A stretch of 64,000 nt of DNA from Pseudomonadota bacterium (GTDB lineage Bacteria; Pseudomonadota; Alphaproteobacteria; Rhizobiales; Rhizobiaceae), in contig JAEWPB010000095.1 of assembly GCA_023399465.1 (NCBI GenBank), positions 1 to 64,000 of the forward strand, read 5' to 3'. The notes below the pieces were generated by a model. It saw only the letters and a program-made list of their open reading frames with translations. It was not told where the DNA came from and made no database searches. The position numbers and the translations under genes are program-made. Shown here in pieces: positions 37,810 to 48,434 of the stretch (positions are counted from its first letter, which is position 1; each line of letters opens with the position of its first letter).

Positions 37810-39702
37810 TCAGTTGGCGGGCGCCGGCGGAGAATTGACCGGCATTGCGGTAATGACAGGGTCCGGCCACGAGCCGCCGACGAAGAAGTTGATTGGCGGA
37901 AACCTCTCGATCTGGGTCGGATCGGTGGCCTGCAACGCGCCGGCAAGGGCGACGCTGCTGGTCTCGTAGGGGATGACGCCCGTGAGACTGATCGTCTGCT
38001 CGGCGCCGACGAAGCGGGTCTGCGTCAGTTCGGCAGCGCCATTGGCGAAGCTGGCGGCGATGTCGGCACTGGTATAGGCGAAGGAACCGTTGCCGGCGGC
38101 GCTGAGATAGAAGAACGGTACATCGGTCGACAGCGAACGGAATGCCGTCGCATCGAAGTTCTGCAACGTGCCGCCTTCGGCAGACAGGCGGAAGGTGCCG
38201 GAAATGTCGTGAGTGCCGGTCGCCCAGACCGGCTTGTCGGTGTGCAGAGCCAGGTTCAGCGACCCGTTTCCGTGCGGCAGCGGGCCGACAAGATTGAGGC
38301 GCTGGAAGATGTCCCCGAGATTGGCGTCACGCACGGAAATCTGGAGGTCTCCGCGGCCATCGAAGGTCTGCTCGGCAACGACGAGATGGCCGGACAGGCG
38401 ACCGCCTTCGAAGGCGCTGTCGGCAATGTCGAAGCGCGCCTGTTTCTCGTTGATGAGCACGCTCGCGCCAATGTCGGCCGCCCGGAACGGGCCGAGATCG
38501 GCGCTGGCCGCCGAGAGGCGCAGGTCGAGCTGCACCTGGCGCAGAAAACTCGTGTCAATCGTGTTTTCAGGGAGCGTGCCGGTCGGCGCATGGATCGAGA
38601 AGGCGGCGAGGAATGCGCCGATGTCGAGATGATCGAAGGCGAGAGTTCCCGTCGCCTTTGGCGTGCCCGCGGGCGACATCGCGAGGGCGAGCACGCCGGT
38701 GCCCTGTGCATCGTCGATGGTGAACTTGAGATTGTTCAAGCGCAGATTATCGTCGATCGTGGCGACCTCAGCATTCATCGTGGCGCTGTGCAGCGCCGAC
38801 AATGCCGGAAGTTTCAAGCCGGTCCACTCCACCAGCGCGGGAATATCGGGGGCGTTGATGTCGATCGTGCCCGCAACAAGAGCGGGGATGGCGAGATTGG
38901 CGACGCCTTCGAAATTCACGTTCAGCGGGCCCGAAGTGAAGCTGCCCTTGGTGTCGGCATTCTTGCCGGCGTACAGAAGCAGCGGCTGGCTGGTGGCGAG
39001 ATCGAGCCGCACGTCCCTGCCGTGGATGCGTGCAATCAGGTGCGCCCGAAGGCCGGCGCCGAGACGCGGCCATTCGATGTCGGCGGAAATGCCCTCAAGC
39101 CGGTAGGGCTCCCGTCGCCCGGCATCCTTGATGATCAGCGTGCCGTCGTCAACAGTGACCGAGCCGATGCGGGCATCGAGGTCGCTGGCAAGGTTTTGGC
39201 GACCGCTGTCGTCGGGCGTCGTCTCCCGGATGGCGTTGGCGAGCAGGCCTTCATCGCTCCAGTGGAGGTTTCCGGAGGCGTCGCGCATGACGGTGAATTC
39301 CGGCCGGACGAAATGAAAGTCGTAGAATTCCGGGACGCCCTGCCAGGCGGCGAGGACGCTGAACGATGCCGAAAGGCTCTCGACGCGGCCGACCACTTCA
39401 GCGCCGGAAGGGGCGGATTGTTCGATCACCACGTCGTTGAGGATGATCCGCGGGACGGGCCAGAATTCGAGGCTGGGCGCGCCCTTTATGATCGTGCGGT
39501 GGCCGGTCCACTCGGTCACGGCGTCCTCGAGATTCGAACGCACCAGATGGGTCGAGATCAGCAGTGGCGCGGCGGCGCGAAATGCCAGGAACACCGCCAG
39601 GATCGCGATTGCGACAAAGGCAGCGCGACGGGCGAGGCGAGGTGCCGCCATCACGATGAGCCGTCGTGTCCGTCTCAGGAACCTGCTTCCGCCTGCATTC
39701 AT
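37810..39702 (-). CDS. AsmA-family protein
   Basis: This protein of about 630 residues has one N-terminal membrane helix (about 25-45, FVAIAILAVFLAFRAAAPLL). A long beta-rich periplasmic part follows, with AsmA-family features: an N-terminal SNLEDAVTEWTGHRTIIKG and repeated DFHFVRPEFTVMRDASGNLH-like segments. AsmA-like proteins are thought to act in lipid transport or outer-membrane assembly. I take ATG 39702 as start; ATG 39651 is a plausible shorter start, and neither has a strong ribosome site. The frame is open to 39855. It converges on potI and is divergent from the acetoacetyl-CoA synthetase gene. Confidence 0.8.
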   Translation of the reverse strand: MNAGGSRFLRRTRRLIVMAAPRLARRAAFVAIAILAVFLAFRAAAPLLISTHLVRSNLEDAVTEWTGHRTIIKGAPSLEFWPVPRIILNDVVIEQSAPSGAEVVGRVESLSASFSVLAAWQGVPEFYDFHFVRPEFTVMRDASGNLHWSDEGLLANAIRETTPDDSGRQNLASDLDARIGSVTVDDGTLIIKDAGRREPYRLEGISADIEWPRLGAGLRAHLIARIHGRDVRLDLATSQPLLLYAGKNADTKGSFTSGPLNVNFEGVANLAIPALVAGTIDINAPDIPALVEWTGLKLPALSALHSATMNAEVATIDDNLRLNNLKFTIDDAQGTGVLALAMSPAGTPKATGTLAFDHLDIGAFLAAFSIHAPTGTLPENTIDTSFLRQVQLDLRLSAASADLGPFRAADIGASVLINEKQARFDIADSAFEGGRLSGHLVVAEQTFDGRGDLQISVRDANLGDIFQRLNLVGPLPHGNGSLNLALHTDKPVWATGTHDISGTFRLSAEGGTLQNFDATAFRSLSTDVPFFYLSAAGNGSFAYTSADIAASFANGAAELTQTRFVGAEQTISLTGVIPYETSSVALAGALQATDPTQIERFPPINFFVGGSWPDPVITAMPVNSPPAPAN

Positions 39703-39866
39703 CGAAGCAATCCGTGTCGATCCCGTATTGTTGGGCCCCGATTGTGCCGAATTGCCAATTATCGGAAATCGGCGGGTCATGCAAATTTTCGCCTGTCGCG
39801 ATGGCGCTTTCAGGCACTTTAGATTGCAGCGCAGCATGCTATGGTCTGCTATCAACGGAGGAAGGC

Positions 39867-41819
<1,953 letters not shown>

Positions 41820-41822
41820 CGC

Positions 41823-41879
41823 CCGGACGGTAAACCGGGTTCACGAACGAGTGAACCCGGGACCTTCCGTCCGGATTTT
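41823..41879 (+). terminator. Two-tier hairpin terminator after acsA
   Basis: CCGGACGG (41823-41830) pairs with CCGTCCGG (41867-41874). Inside it CCGGGTTCAC (41835-41844) pairs with GTGAACCCGG (41851-41860). The run ATTTT follows. The structure begins 4 bases after the acsA stop codon and should end that transcript before the candidate small RNA. Confidence 0.8.
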
Positions 41880-41899
41880 GATAAATGCTAACCTGTTGT

Positions 41900-42053
41900 T
41901 AAGAGAGCTTTGCCAAAGGTTACGAGACTTGGGGCTGGCCGATGAACAAGGCCAGTGAGGATCCTTCGGGGATCCCGAAACATGAAGTTGATCGTTCCGA
42001 GCCCTGTTGGACAGCATCCAATCCCTTAAGGCAGCGTCAAGCTGCCTTTTTTT
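41900..42053 (+). ncRNA. Candidate small RNA between acsA and the iron permease gene
   Basis: The stretch between the acsA terminator and a second strong terminator is about 150 bases and has no convincing coding frame. It can fold into a series of stems: CTGGCC with GGCCAG (about 41934-41956), GGATCC with GGATCC around a TTCGG loop (41960-41976 region), and the terminal AAGGCAGC/GCTGCCTT stem with a seven-T tail. An AT-rich stretch before it (TTGATA, about 41878) could be promoter DNA. Several trans-acting small RNA families of about this size are known in Rhizobiales. I recall the alpha-r45 family as being of similar length, but cannot confirm identity. The exact 5' end is a guess. Confidence 0.55.
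42028..42053 (+). terminator. Intrinsic terminator at the end of the candidate small RNA
   Basis: AAGGCAGC (42028-42035) and GCTGCCTT (42041-42048) form an 8-bp stem with a 5-base loop, and the T run continues to 42053. It is too far from acsA to be its primary terminator, since a full terminator already follows that gene. Its presence therefore argues for an independent transcript. Confidence 0.85.
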
Positions 42054-42065
42054 ATGTGGGCGGTT

Positions 42066-43775
42066 TTACTTTCCGGTGTCGAGCGAACGCGACACTATGA
42101 CGACGGGCACCAAGCCGGCAATGATGATGATGATGGCCGCCACGGAGGCATCTTCCACCTGCGCGCGCGAGGCGTCTTCATAGACGAGTGTTGCCAGCGT
42201 ATTGAAATTGAAGGGGCGAAGCAGGATCGTCGCCGACAATTCCTTGAGCGTCTCGATGAACACCAGCAGCGCGGCGGTCAGTACCACCGGCCGCATGTTG
42301 GGCAGGAGCACGGTCCTCAGCGCCTGGGCGCTGGTGCGTCCCAGCGTGCGTGCCGCCATGTCGAGATGGGTGGAGAGCTTCTGGAACCCCGCGTCGATCG
42401 TGCCCTCCGCCATGGTCAGGAAGCGCACCGTGCAGGCATAGATGATCGCGAAGGCGGTACCCGAGAGCAGCAGGCCGCTCGAGACCCCGGCATATTCGCG
42501 CAGGATCATGTCGATGCGGTTGTCGATGCCGGCGAGCGGCAGCAGCACGCCGATGGCAAGCACCGTGCCCGGCACGCCATAGCCGACCGAGGCAAGACGG
42601 CCGAGTGACACGGCGGCAGGGGAGCGGCCGCTGCGGGCGGCATAGCAAAGCACGAAGGCGAAGATGACCGTGGCGGCGGCCGTCATCGTCGATACCATCA
42701 GGCTGTTGCCGAGGGCATCGAGCAGACGCGGCTCCAGAAACTGCGGCAACCGCTTCATGGCGTACTGGCCTAGCACCAGTACCGGTATGACGAAGCCGAT
42801 CACCACCGGCAGCAGGCAGAACAGGACCGCCGACCACTTCCGCCATCCGGCAAGCTTCAACCGCACCATGTCATGCACCATCGCCGTGGTCTTCTGGCTG
42901 GAGAAGCGCTGGCGCTTGCGCGCCGCCCGCTCGAGGAAGATCAGGGCGATCACGAAGACCAGCATCACGCAGGCGATCTGTGCCGCGCCGCCGAGGCTGC
43001 CGCGGTTGAGCCAGGTATCGTAGATCGAGAAGGTGAGCGTATGCACGCCGAGATATTCGACCGCGCCGATGTCGTTGAGGCTTTCCATCATCACCAACGT
43101 CAGGCCGACCATGATCGCCGGTCGCGCCATCGGAATTTGGACGCGGGCGAAGACCTTCAACGGCCCGGCGCCAAGGGTGCGTGCAACGTCAGCGGCCGTG
43201 CGCCCCTGCATCAGGAACATCGAGCGGCACGCGAGATAGATATAGGGATAAAGCACGGCGCTCATGACGAACACGGCGCCGCCGAGCGAGCGGATATCGG
43301 GAAACCAGTAGTCGCGTGCCGTCTTGAAACCGAAAACCGTGCGCACCGCGGTTTGAAGCGGTCCGGTGAAATCGAAGAACTCGCCGAAGGCGTAAGCCGC
43401 GAGGTAGGCTGGAATGGCGAGCGGAAGCACGAGAGCCACCGAAAGCGCGCGCCGGAACGGGAAATCGCAGGTTACCGTCAGCCAGGCGGTCAATATGCCG
43501 AAGAATGCCGTGATCGCGCTGGTAAAGGTCAGCAGCAGCACGGTGCGGAGCGTGGCGCGGGGAATGACGTTGGCGAACAGGTGCTGCCACGTCTCGCTGC
43601 CACCGGTCACGGCGATCCAGAGGATGGCGGCAATCGGCATCAGCACGACGGCGGACAGCAGGATCGCGGTTGCCGGCAGCAGTACGGCCCGTTGCGAGGC
43701 GGTCTTGATCCTGCCCTGCCGGCTCGATGCGTCGGTTGTTGCGTGCACTGCCCTGATCCTCACTTCAGCGGCCAC
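42066..43775 (-). CDS. fbpB: Ferric iron ABC transporter permease (FbpB-like, two fused domains)
   Basis: This 569-residue inner-membrane permease has about 12 helices and two binding-protein-dependent transport domains, each with an EAA loop: DVARTLGAGPLKVFARVQIP in the first half and LDMAARTLGRTSAQALRTVL in the second. This double form is typical of iron(III) permeases (FbpB/SfuB). The gene follows the sensor kinase on the same strand after 53 bases and may share its transcript. The matching binding protein FbpA is about 12 kb to the right, and no iron ATPase gene is in the window. GTG 43775 is used as start. Confidence 0.85.
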   Translation of the reverse strand: MAAEVRIRAVHATTDASSRQGRIKTASQRAVLLPATAILLSAVVLMPIAAILWIAVTGGSETWQHLFANVIPRATLRTVLLLTFTSAITAFFGILTAWLTVTCDFPFRRALSVALVLPLAIPAYLAAYAFGEFFDFTGPLQTAVRTVFGFKTARDYWFPDIRSLGGAVFVMSAVLYPYIYLACRSMFLMQGRTAADVARTLGAGPLKVFARVQIPMARPAIMVGLTLVMMESLNDIGAVEYLGVHTLTFSIYDTWLNRGSLGGAAQIACVMLVFVIALIFLERAARKRQRFSSQKTTAMVHDMVRLKLAGWRKWSAVLFCLLPVVIGFVIPVLVLGQYAMKRLPQFLEPRLLDALGNSLMVSTMTAAATVIFAFVLCYAARSGRSPAAVSLGRLASVGYGVPGTVLAIGVLLPLAGIDNRIDMILREYAGVSSGLLLSGTAFAIIYACTVRFLTMAEGTIDAGFQKLSTHLDMAARTLGRTSAQALRTVLLPNMRPVVLTAALLVFIETLKELSATILLRPFNFNTLATLVYEDASRAQVEDASVAAIIIIIAGLVPVVIVSRSLDTGK

Positions 43776-43828
43776 ATTTCCGGTAAAACGAGGCGCTCGT
43801 CAGCGCATCGGTTTACGCCAATTGCGGC

Positions 43829-46800
43829 TCAGTTCGCAAGGACGCGCGGCGAGGGGAAGGTAATTTCGACAAGCGTGCCTTCGTTGGGCGAGGAGGTGAT
43901 GGCGAAATTCGCCCGGTTGGCATCGACCATCGCCTTGGTGAGTGGCAGGCCGAGCCCGGTGCCGTCATCGCGCTTGCGCGATCCGGTGGTGACCTGCCGG
44001 AACGGCTTCATCGCCTGCTCCAGTTCGTCGCGGGTCATGCCGATGCCGGTGTCGCGGATGCGCAGCACCACGCTGCCATTGGGCTCGTAGGCGGTGGAGA
44101 CGACGATCTGTCCGCCGGACGGGGTGAAGCGGATGGCGTTGGCCAGCACGTTGAGGGCAATCTGCTTCAGCGAGCGCATGTCGGCGACCACCTGGGGAAC
44201 CGCCTGCGACAGCGCGGTGCGAATGATCACGCGCTGGCTGTTGGCCTGCGGCTGCACGAGGGCCACCGCCACCGAGATCGCGTCGTTGAGGCTGACCGCG
44301 GCGAAGTCGAGATCCATCTCGCCGGCCTCGATCTTCGATATGTCGAGAAGGTCGTTGACGATGTCGAGCACATGGCGGCCGGAGCGACCGATGTCGTTGG
44401 CGTATTCGATGTAGCGTGGATGGCCGATCGGTCCGAAGCGCTCGGTCGCCATCATGTCGGAGAACCCGATGATGGCGTTGAGCGGCGTGCGGATCTCGTG
44501 GCTGACGCGCGCAAGAAAGTCGCTCTTGTGGGCGTTGGCGGTCTCGGCGGCGCGCTTGGCGTTGCGCAGTTCCTCTTCCGTCCGCTTCCACTGGGTTATG
44601 TCGCGGATGACCGCGCAGTAACCGGCCGACGACGTCAGTCGTCCCATGGTCATGAAGAGCGGAATGAAGCCGCCCGACGATTCCCGGCCGATCACTTCGC
44701 GGCCGTCGTTCAGCACGCTGGCGACACCGTGGCCGGCAAGGCCGTTGAGATAGTCGGCGACGGCCCGCTGGCTTTCATGCGCAAACAGCATGACGAAGGG
44801 TTTGCCGCGCGTTTCCTCTGCGTCGTAGTTGAACAGCGCGCTGGCCGAGCGGTTCAGCGCACGGATCTCGCCGTCGTCGCCGATGATCACGACGCCGTCG
44901 GTCGCCGTCTCGAGGATCGACCGAAGTTCCTCGACCTCGACCTGGAGGCTGGCGAGTTCCTCCAGCCGGTCGTCGCTGATCTGCTCCGTCACGTTCGCGG
45001 GCGTGTCTTCGGCCTCGGTCTCGGGCATGCCCACTTCGACCGGCATCAGCGCCAGCATCAGGGCGCTGCCCTGTTCCTCCCAGCGGATCGACTGCAAGCG
45101 GGCCGTGACCGGGATGACTGCGTCATCGGCACGCACCACCATCATGCCGCCGGAGCTCTCGGCCTTGTCGGCCAGCTCTTCGCGTTGCAGGAGGGCGTCG
45201 AGACCACCGAGTTGCTGCAGCTCTTCGAGGCTCGCATATCCGGTCAGGCGCAGGAACTCCGGGTTGCCGTGAATGAGCATGTCGCCGCTGTGAACGAGCA
45301 GCGCCACCGGCATCTGGTCGATGATGTCGGGGCTGAGGCTGTTGCGCGGCCGGGTCGGGATCAGCGACTGCACCGTTTCGTGCAGCATTTCCGTGGCATT
45401 GTCCGAGCGGGCGGGCGTGCTGGGAGTGACTGCCGCAGAGCTTGTCGGGCGCTCCGGTTCCGTCACCTTGGGCGCCGGTTGTTCGGCAGCCGGCGGTTCG
45501 GTGCGCTTGCCGAAGGTCTCCAGGCGCCGGGCGATTTCGCGGAAGGCGGCCTGCTCGACGGGCGTCAGGCTGTCGCGGCTCGGCATGCGCCTGCCGGGCA
45601 GCGGCACGATCTTGTCAGACGGTTGCGCCTGTTCGACGAGGCGCAATGGGGGGCGTTCGTCCTTCGGCGCGGTCTCGTCCGGAATGGCCTTGTTCGCTTC
45701 GTTTTCCGCAAGGGCGACTTCCGGCTCAGGGGAGGCGGGCGCGGCGAGGCGTTCGGGTTCTGCTTCCGCAGAACCCTCCTCTTCGATCTCCTCGATAAGG
45801 TCGAGCAGCGATCCCGGCGTTACCGTTGTCAGAAGATCCGCCGAGACGATGTTCTCTTCGTCGACACCGGCAGCGATCGCTTCGTCGCTTTCCTGTTCGC
45901 CATCGGCATCCGGGACCGCGGCGGGTTGCTCGCCGAGATCCGCGATCGACACGTCGGCGTCCGGTTCGGCGGCCAGCGCTGGCGCTTCGGCTTCCGGGCC
46001 CGCGGCGAGCGCGAGGCCGGCCTGGGTCGGATCCTCCACCGCATCGGCAATGCGGACGATGCCGAAACCGCGAAAACCGTCGAATTCGCGGTCGCGGGTA
46101 TAAGTCGGCAGCGCAGCGAGATCGACCGGCACTTTCAGCGTGGTGCCCTCGACCGGCCAGTAGATGGTGCGGCCCGACCAGGTGTCGCGCTTGCCGAGGG
46201 CATCGGCGATCTTGCCCTGCGGGTCGAGGTCGTAGAGCGCCGCAAGCTCGCTGAAGGCGCGACCGTTGACGTCGGCCGAGTGCGGCCCGACAGCGTCGGC
46301 GAATTCGTCGGAAACCTCGCGGAAGCGTCCGTCAGCGTCGATCTTCCACACGAAGCGGATGGCACGGCCGGTGGGCTGGAAGGCAAAATTGCCGGCATGT
46401 CTTATGATCGAGGCAACGTCCACGGCAGGTTTTGCCTGCTGCATCTCTTCGTCGCTCGCATGAGCGGCTGTTTCGGCGGCGGCTTCGGCATCGGCTGCCA
46501 GTTCGTCCGCCCGGTCGAGAATCTCGTCTGCCTGATCAGCGAGGACTTCTTCGGTGAAGTCATCGATGTCGTCGAGCTCTTCGATTTCGGCAATGGCCTC
46601 GAGTTCGGGTGTCGGCAGGAAGGTTGCGGGCGGTAGCGGGACTGCTGGCTCCTGCGTCTCGACAGGGGAGGCCTCTTCGACCGGCGCTTCCGCCTCGAAG
46701 GAGGCGACAGGATCGAGGTTGCCGATGATGGTCTCGACGGCAAACAGCAGGTGCAGTGCCGGTGCATCGGTCAGCCTGCCGATCGCGGCCGGCAGAAAGC

Positions 46801-47413
46801 CCTTGCCGGTCGGGATCGGCCGCTTGATCAGCCGGTCGCTTTCGCGTGCGACGCCATCGACCAGCATGCGCGCCGTGCGCGGGGCAAGCTCGAGGCTGGC
46901 AAAACGCGGCGAGGCAGCAACGATGCCGCCCTGCTCGTCGAGCACGGCCATGTGGATGTCGGGGTCGTCGAAGCCTTCCAGCATGAGGCGGGCGCGTTCG
47001 GCGCGGCCGAGGACGCTGCCGGACGGCGGGGCGGAAAAGAGAACCGCCTGTTCTCCTGCCGGGGCAACGATCATCTCCACCGTCGCCTGAACGGGGACCC
47101 GGCGGAACCCGGAGCCCACGCGGATCGTGAGGGTGCGCCGGTCGCTGACGGAATGGAGCTGCAGTGCGGAGGCCTCGAGCTGCCGGAACGTCACGTCCTC
47201 ACGCGCCGGGCCTTCCTCGAGAAAATCATAGATGCTGGCATTGCCGAACAGGGCACTGCCGGCGCCATTGGCCCACAACACGCGGTCGACGTCGGCCGAA
47301 AACAGGACCATTGCTTCGCCGCTGGCGAATCGTTCGCGCACGCGCTCGTGTACGGCGATGTCTATGAACGGATACTGCACTGCAGCCATGTCGGAACCTG
47401 TCGTTCGGGTCAC
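43829..47413 (-). CDS. cbrA: PAS-domain sensor histidine kinase, CbrA-like (DivJ/PleC family)
   Basis: This 1194-residue kinase has a PAS-like N-terminal domain (about 20-110), a long acidic, Pro-rich central region with a PAS-like patch (about 340-450), and two C-terminal PAS domains (about 690-770 and 830-940). The histidine kinase core follows. The H-box RVSHEIRTPLNAIIGFSD holds the phospho-accepting His (about 972), and GPIGHPRYIEYANDI is characteristic of the DivJ/PleC/PdhS group acting on DivK. N-box and G-box regions (ALNVLANAIRFTP, RIRDTGIGM, DGTGLGLPL) complete the ATPase. No membrane helix is obvious, as expected for cytoplasmic CbrA. Position next to a phasin gene matches what I recall for S. 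meliloti cbrA. The GTG start at 47413 follows GAAGAGG. A role in CtrA-pathway cell-cycle control is known for the family. Confidence 0.88.
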   Translation of the reverse strand: MTRTTGSDMAAVQYPFIDIAVHERVRERFASGEAMVLFSADVDRVLWANGAGSALFGNASIYDFLEEGPAREDVTFRQLEASALQLHSVSDRRTLTIRVGSGFRRVPVQATVEMIVAPAGEQAVLFSAPPSGSVLGRAERARLMLEGFDDPDIHMAVLDEQGGIVAASPRFASLELAPRTARMLVDGVARESDRLIKRPIPTGKGFLPAAIGRLTDAPALHLLFAVETIIGNLDPVASFEAEAPVEEASPVETQEPAVPLPPATFLPTPELEAIAEIEELDDIDDFTEEVLADQADEILDRADELAADAEAAAETAAHASDEEMQQAKPAVDVASIIRHAGNFAFQPTGRAIRFVWKIDADGRFREVSDEFADAVGPHSADVNGRAFSELAALYDLDPQGKIADALGKRDTWSGRTIYWPVEGTTLKVPVDLAALPTYTRDREFDGFRGFGIVRIADAVEDPTQAGLALAAGPEAEAPALAAEPDADVSIADLGEQPAAVPDADGEQESDEAIAAGVDEENIVSADLLTTVTPGSLLDLIEEIEEEGSAEAEPERLAAPASPEPEVALAENEANKAIPDETAPKDERPPLRLVEQAQPSDKIVPLPGRRMPSRDSLTPVEQAAFREIARRLETFGKRTEPPAAEQPAPKVTEPERPTSSAAVTPSTPARSDNATEMLHETVQSLIPTRPRNSLSPDIIDQMPVALLVHSGDMLIHGNPEFLRLTGYASLEELQQLGGLDALLQREELADKAESSGGMMVVRADDAVIPVTARLQSIRWEEQGSALMLALMPVEVGMPETEAEDTPANVTEQISDDRLEELASLQVEVEELRSILETATDGVVIIGDDGEIRALNRSASALFNYDAEETRGKPFVMLFAHESQRAVADYLNGLAGHGVASVLNDGREVIGRESSGGFIPLFMTMGRLTSSAGYCAVIRDITQWKRTEEELRNAKRAAETANAHKSDFLARVSHEIRTPLNAIIGFSDMMATERFGPIGHPRYIEYANDIGRSGRHVLDIVNDLLDISKIEAGEMDLDFAAVSLNDAISVAVALVQPQANSQRVIIRTALSQAVPQVVADMRSLKQIALNVLANAIRFTPSGGQIVVSTAYEPNGSVVLRIRDTGIGMTRDELEQAMKPFRQVTTGSRKRDDGTGLGLPLTKAMVDANRANFAITSSPNEGTLVEITFPSPRVLAN

Positions 47414-47531
47414 CGGACCTCTTCAGTCAATTTAACGGTTTATTAATATCGTCGGAGTGAGGGCGGGTCCAGCTTTCTGCCGGGTTTTCGGGCAAAAGGG
47501 TTAACATTGGACGCTGGCCGGAGGGTGGGAA

Positions 47532-47562
47532 TTGTGCGACGCACAAGGCATATTGCAGTGCA
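47532..47562. promoter_or_regulatory. Two TGC-N3-GCA palindromes in the phasin promoter (candidate PhaR sites)
   Basis: TTGTGC-GAC-GCACAA (47532-47546) is a perfect inverted repeat, and TGCAGTGCA (47554-47562) is a second one. Both share the core TGC-N3-GCA, and the cores are 19 bases apart. The second overlaps a plausible -35 (TTGCAG) spaced 17 bases from TATATA. The polyhydroxybutyrate repressor PhaR is known to bind TGC-rich repeats before phasin genes, so PhaR control of phaP is the natural reading. The gap also holds the cbrA promoter. Confidence 0.6.
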
Positions 47563-47639
47563 CAAAAAATTCATGTATATACCTACCATCCAATCATTGG
47601 GGCGCCTCGAAGAGGGTCCTATCAAAGGAGCGCTAAGAA

Positions 47640-48089
47640 ATGGCTACCAAGAAGAATGATGACGTGTTTGCAATGAATGCCTTCGATCCGGCCAAGTTCG
47701 CCGGCAGCTTCCGTGATTTCGCTGAAAAGGGCGCGGCCCAGTCGCGCGATGCCTTCGCACGGATCAAGACGGCGGCCGAGGAAGCGACGAAGACCGTAGA
47801 GGCAACGATGGAAACGGCCCAGGCCGGCACCGTCGAGATCGGTCTGAAGGCGATCGACGCGCTGCGCACCAATGCCGAAAGCTCGCTGACCCACATGGAA
47901 GCGCTGCTTGGCGTCAAGTCGGTTTCCGAATTGATCGAGGTGCAGAGCGCCTTCATGCGCAAGCAGGCAGAGACCGCAATCGAGCAGGCGAAGTCGATGC
48001 AGGAAGCGAGCCGCAAGGTTGCCGAACAGCTCGCCAAGCCGGGCAAGGACGCTGCAGAGAAGGTGATGGCGAGCTTCAAGGCGGCCTGA
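47640..48089 (+). CDS. phaP: Phasin (polyhydroxybutyrate granule protein)
   Basis: This 149-residue amphipathic, helical protein of the phasin_2 family opens with FDPAKFAGSFRDFAEKGAAQ and continues with Ala-, Lys- and Glu-rich helices. It coats polyhydroxybutyrate granules in the cytoplasm and controls their number and size. ATG 47640 follows AAAGGAG. The promoter region carries two TGC-N3-GCA palindromes and the gene ends in a strong terminator, so it is monocistronic. The nearby acetoacetyl-CoA synthetase and isocitrate lyase genes fit storage-polymer metabolism. Confidence 0.93.
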   Translation: MATKKNDDVFAMNAFDPAKFAGSFRDFAEKGAAQSRDAFARIKTAAEEATKTVEATMETAQAGTVEIGLKAIDALRTNAESSLTHMEALLGVKSVSELIEVQSAFMRKQAETAIEQAKSMQEASRKVAEQLAKPGKDAAEKVMASFKAA

Positions 48090-48140
48090 TCGGGCACGCG
48101 GGACAGCCGCCTTCTCCAGCCGTGAGAGATGCAGTTTAGG

Positions 48141-48170
48141 AAAGGCCGAAGGAAATTTCGGCCTTTTTTT
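48141..48170 (+). terminator. Intrinsic terminator after phaP
   Basis: AAAGGCCGAA (48141-48150) pairs with TTCGGCCTTT (48157-48166) across a 6-base loop, and the T run extends to 48170. It lies about 50 bases after the phaP stop and about 80 bases before tRNA-His. Confidence 0.92.
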
Positions 48171-48248
48171 GTATTCGTGCGGAAGGGGCTTGCAAAACGG
48201 AAAGAACCCTCGTATGTGACCCCCATGACGCCGCCGGGCGTCGAATGT

Positions 48249-48325
48249 GCGGTTGTAGCTCAGTTGGTTAGAGCGCAGGTTTGTGGCACCTGAGGTCGCT
48301 GGTTCAACTCCAGCCAACCGTACCA
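48249..48325 (+). tRNA. tRNA-His (anticodon GTG), divergent alphaproteobacterial type
   Basis: The 77-base cloverleaf is complete. The acceptor GCGGTTG pairs with CAACCGT, the D stem is GCTC/GAGC, the anticodon stem is CAGGT/ACCTG with loop TTGTGGC (anticodon GTG at 48283-48285), the T arm is GCTGG-TTCAACT-CCAGC, and CCA is encoded at 48323-48325. The first acceptor pair is G1-U72, the discriminator is A73, and the base before G1 is T, so there is no encoded G-1. Most bacteria need G-1 and C73 for histidine identity. A divergent group of alphaproteobacteria is known to lack these, with a matching HisRS. A reverse-transcriptase gene lies immediately downstream. Confidence 0.95.
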
Positions 48326-48434
48326 CTCTCTCGCCACAACGTTCTCCTTGGATTGGCCAGTTTGCAACGGCCGAATTCGGTTGCGATCCGTCCCTCGTCT
48401 TCCATTCTGTCTGATCGAAAGTTCGGGAGATGTT

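Noticed and set aside
41942..42110. Short reading frame starting inside the candidate small RNA
   Set aside because: It begins MNKASEDPSG, but it has no good ribosome site and reads straight through the terminator hairpin, so it is not plausible as a protein gene.
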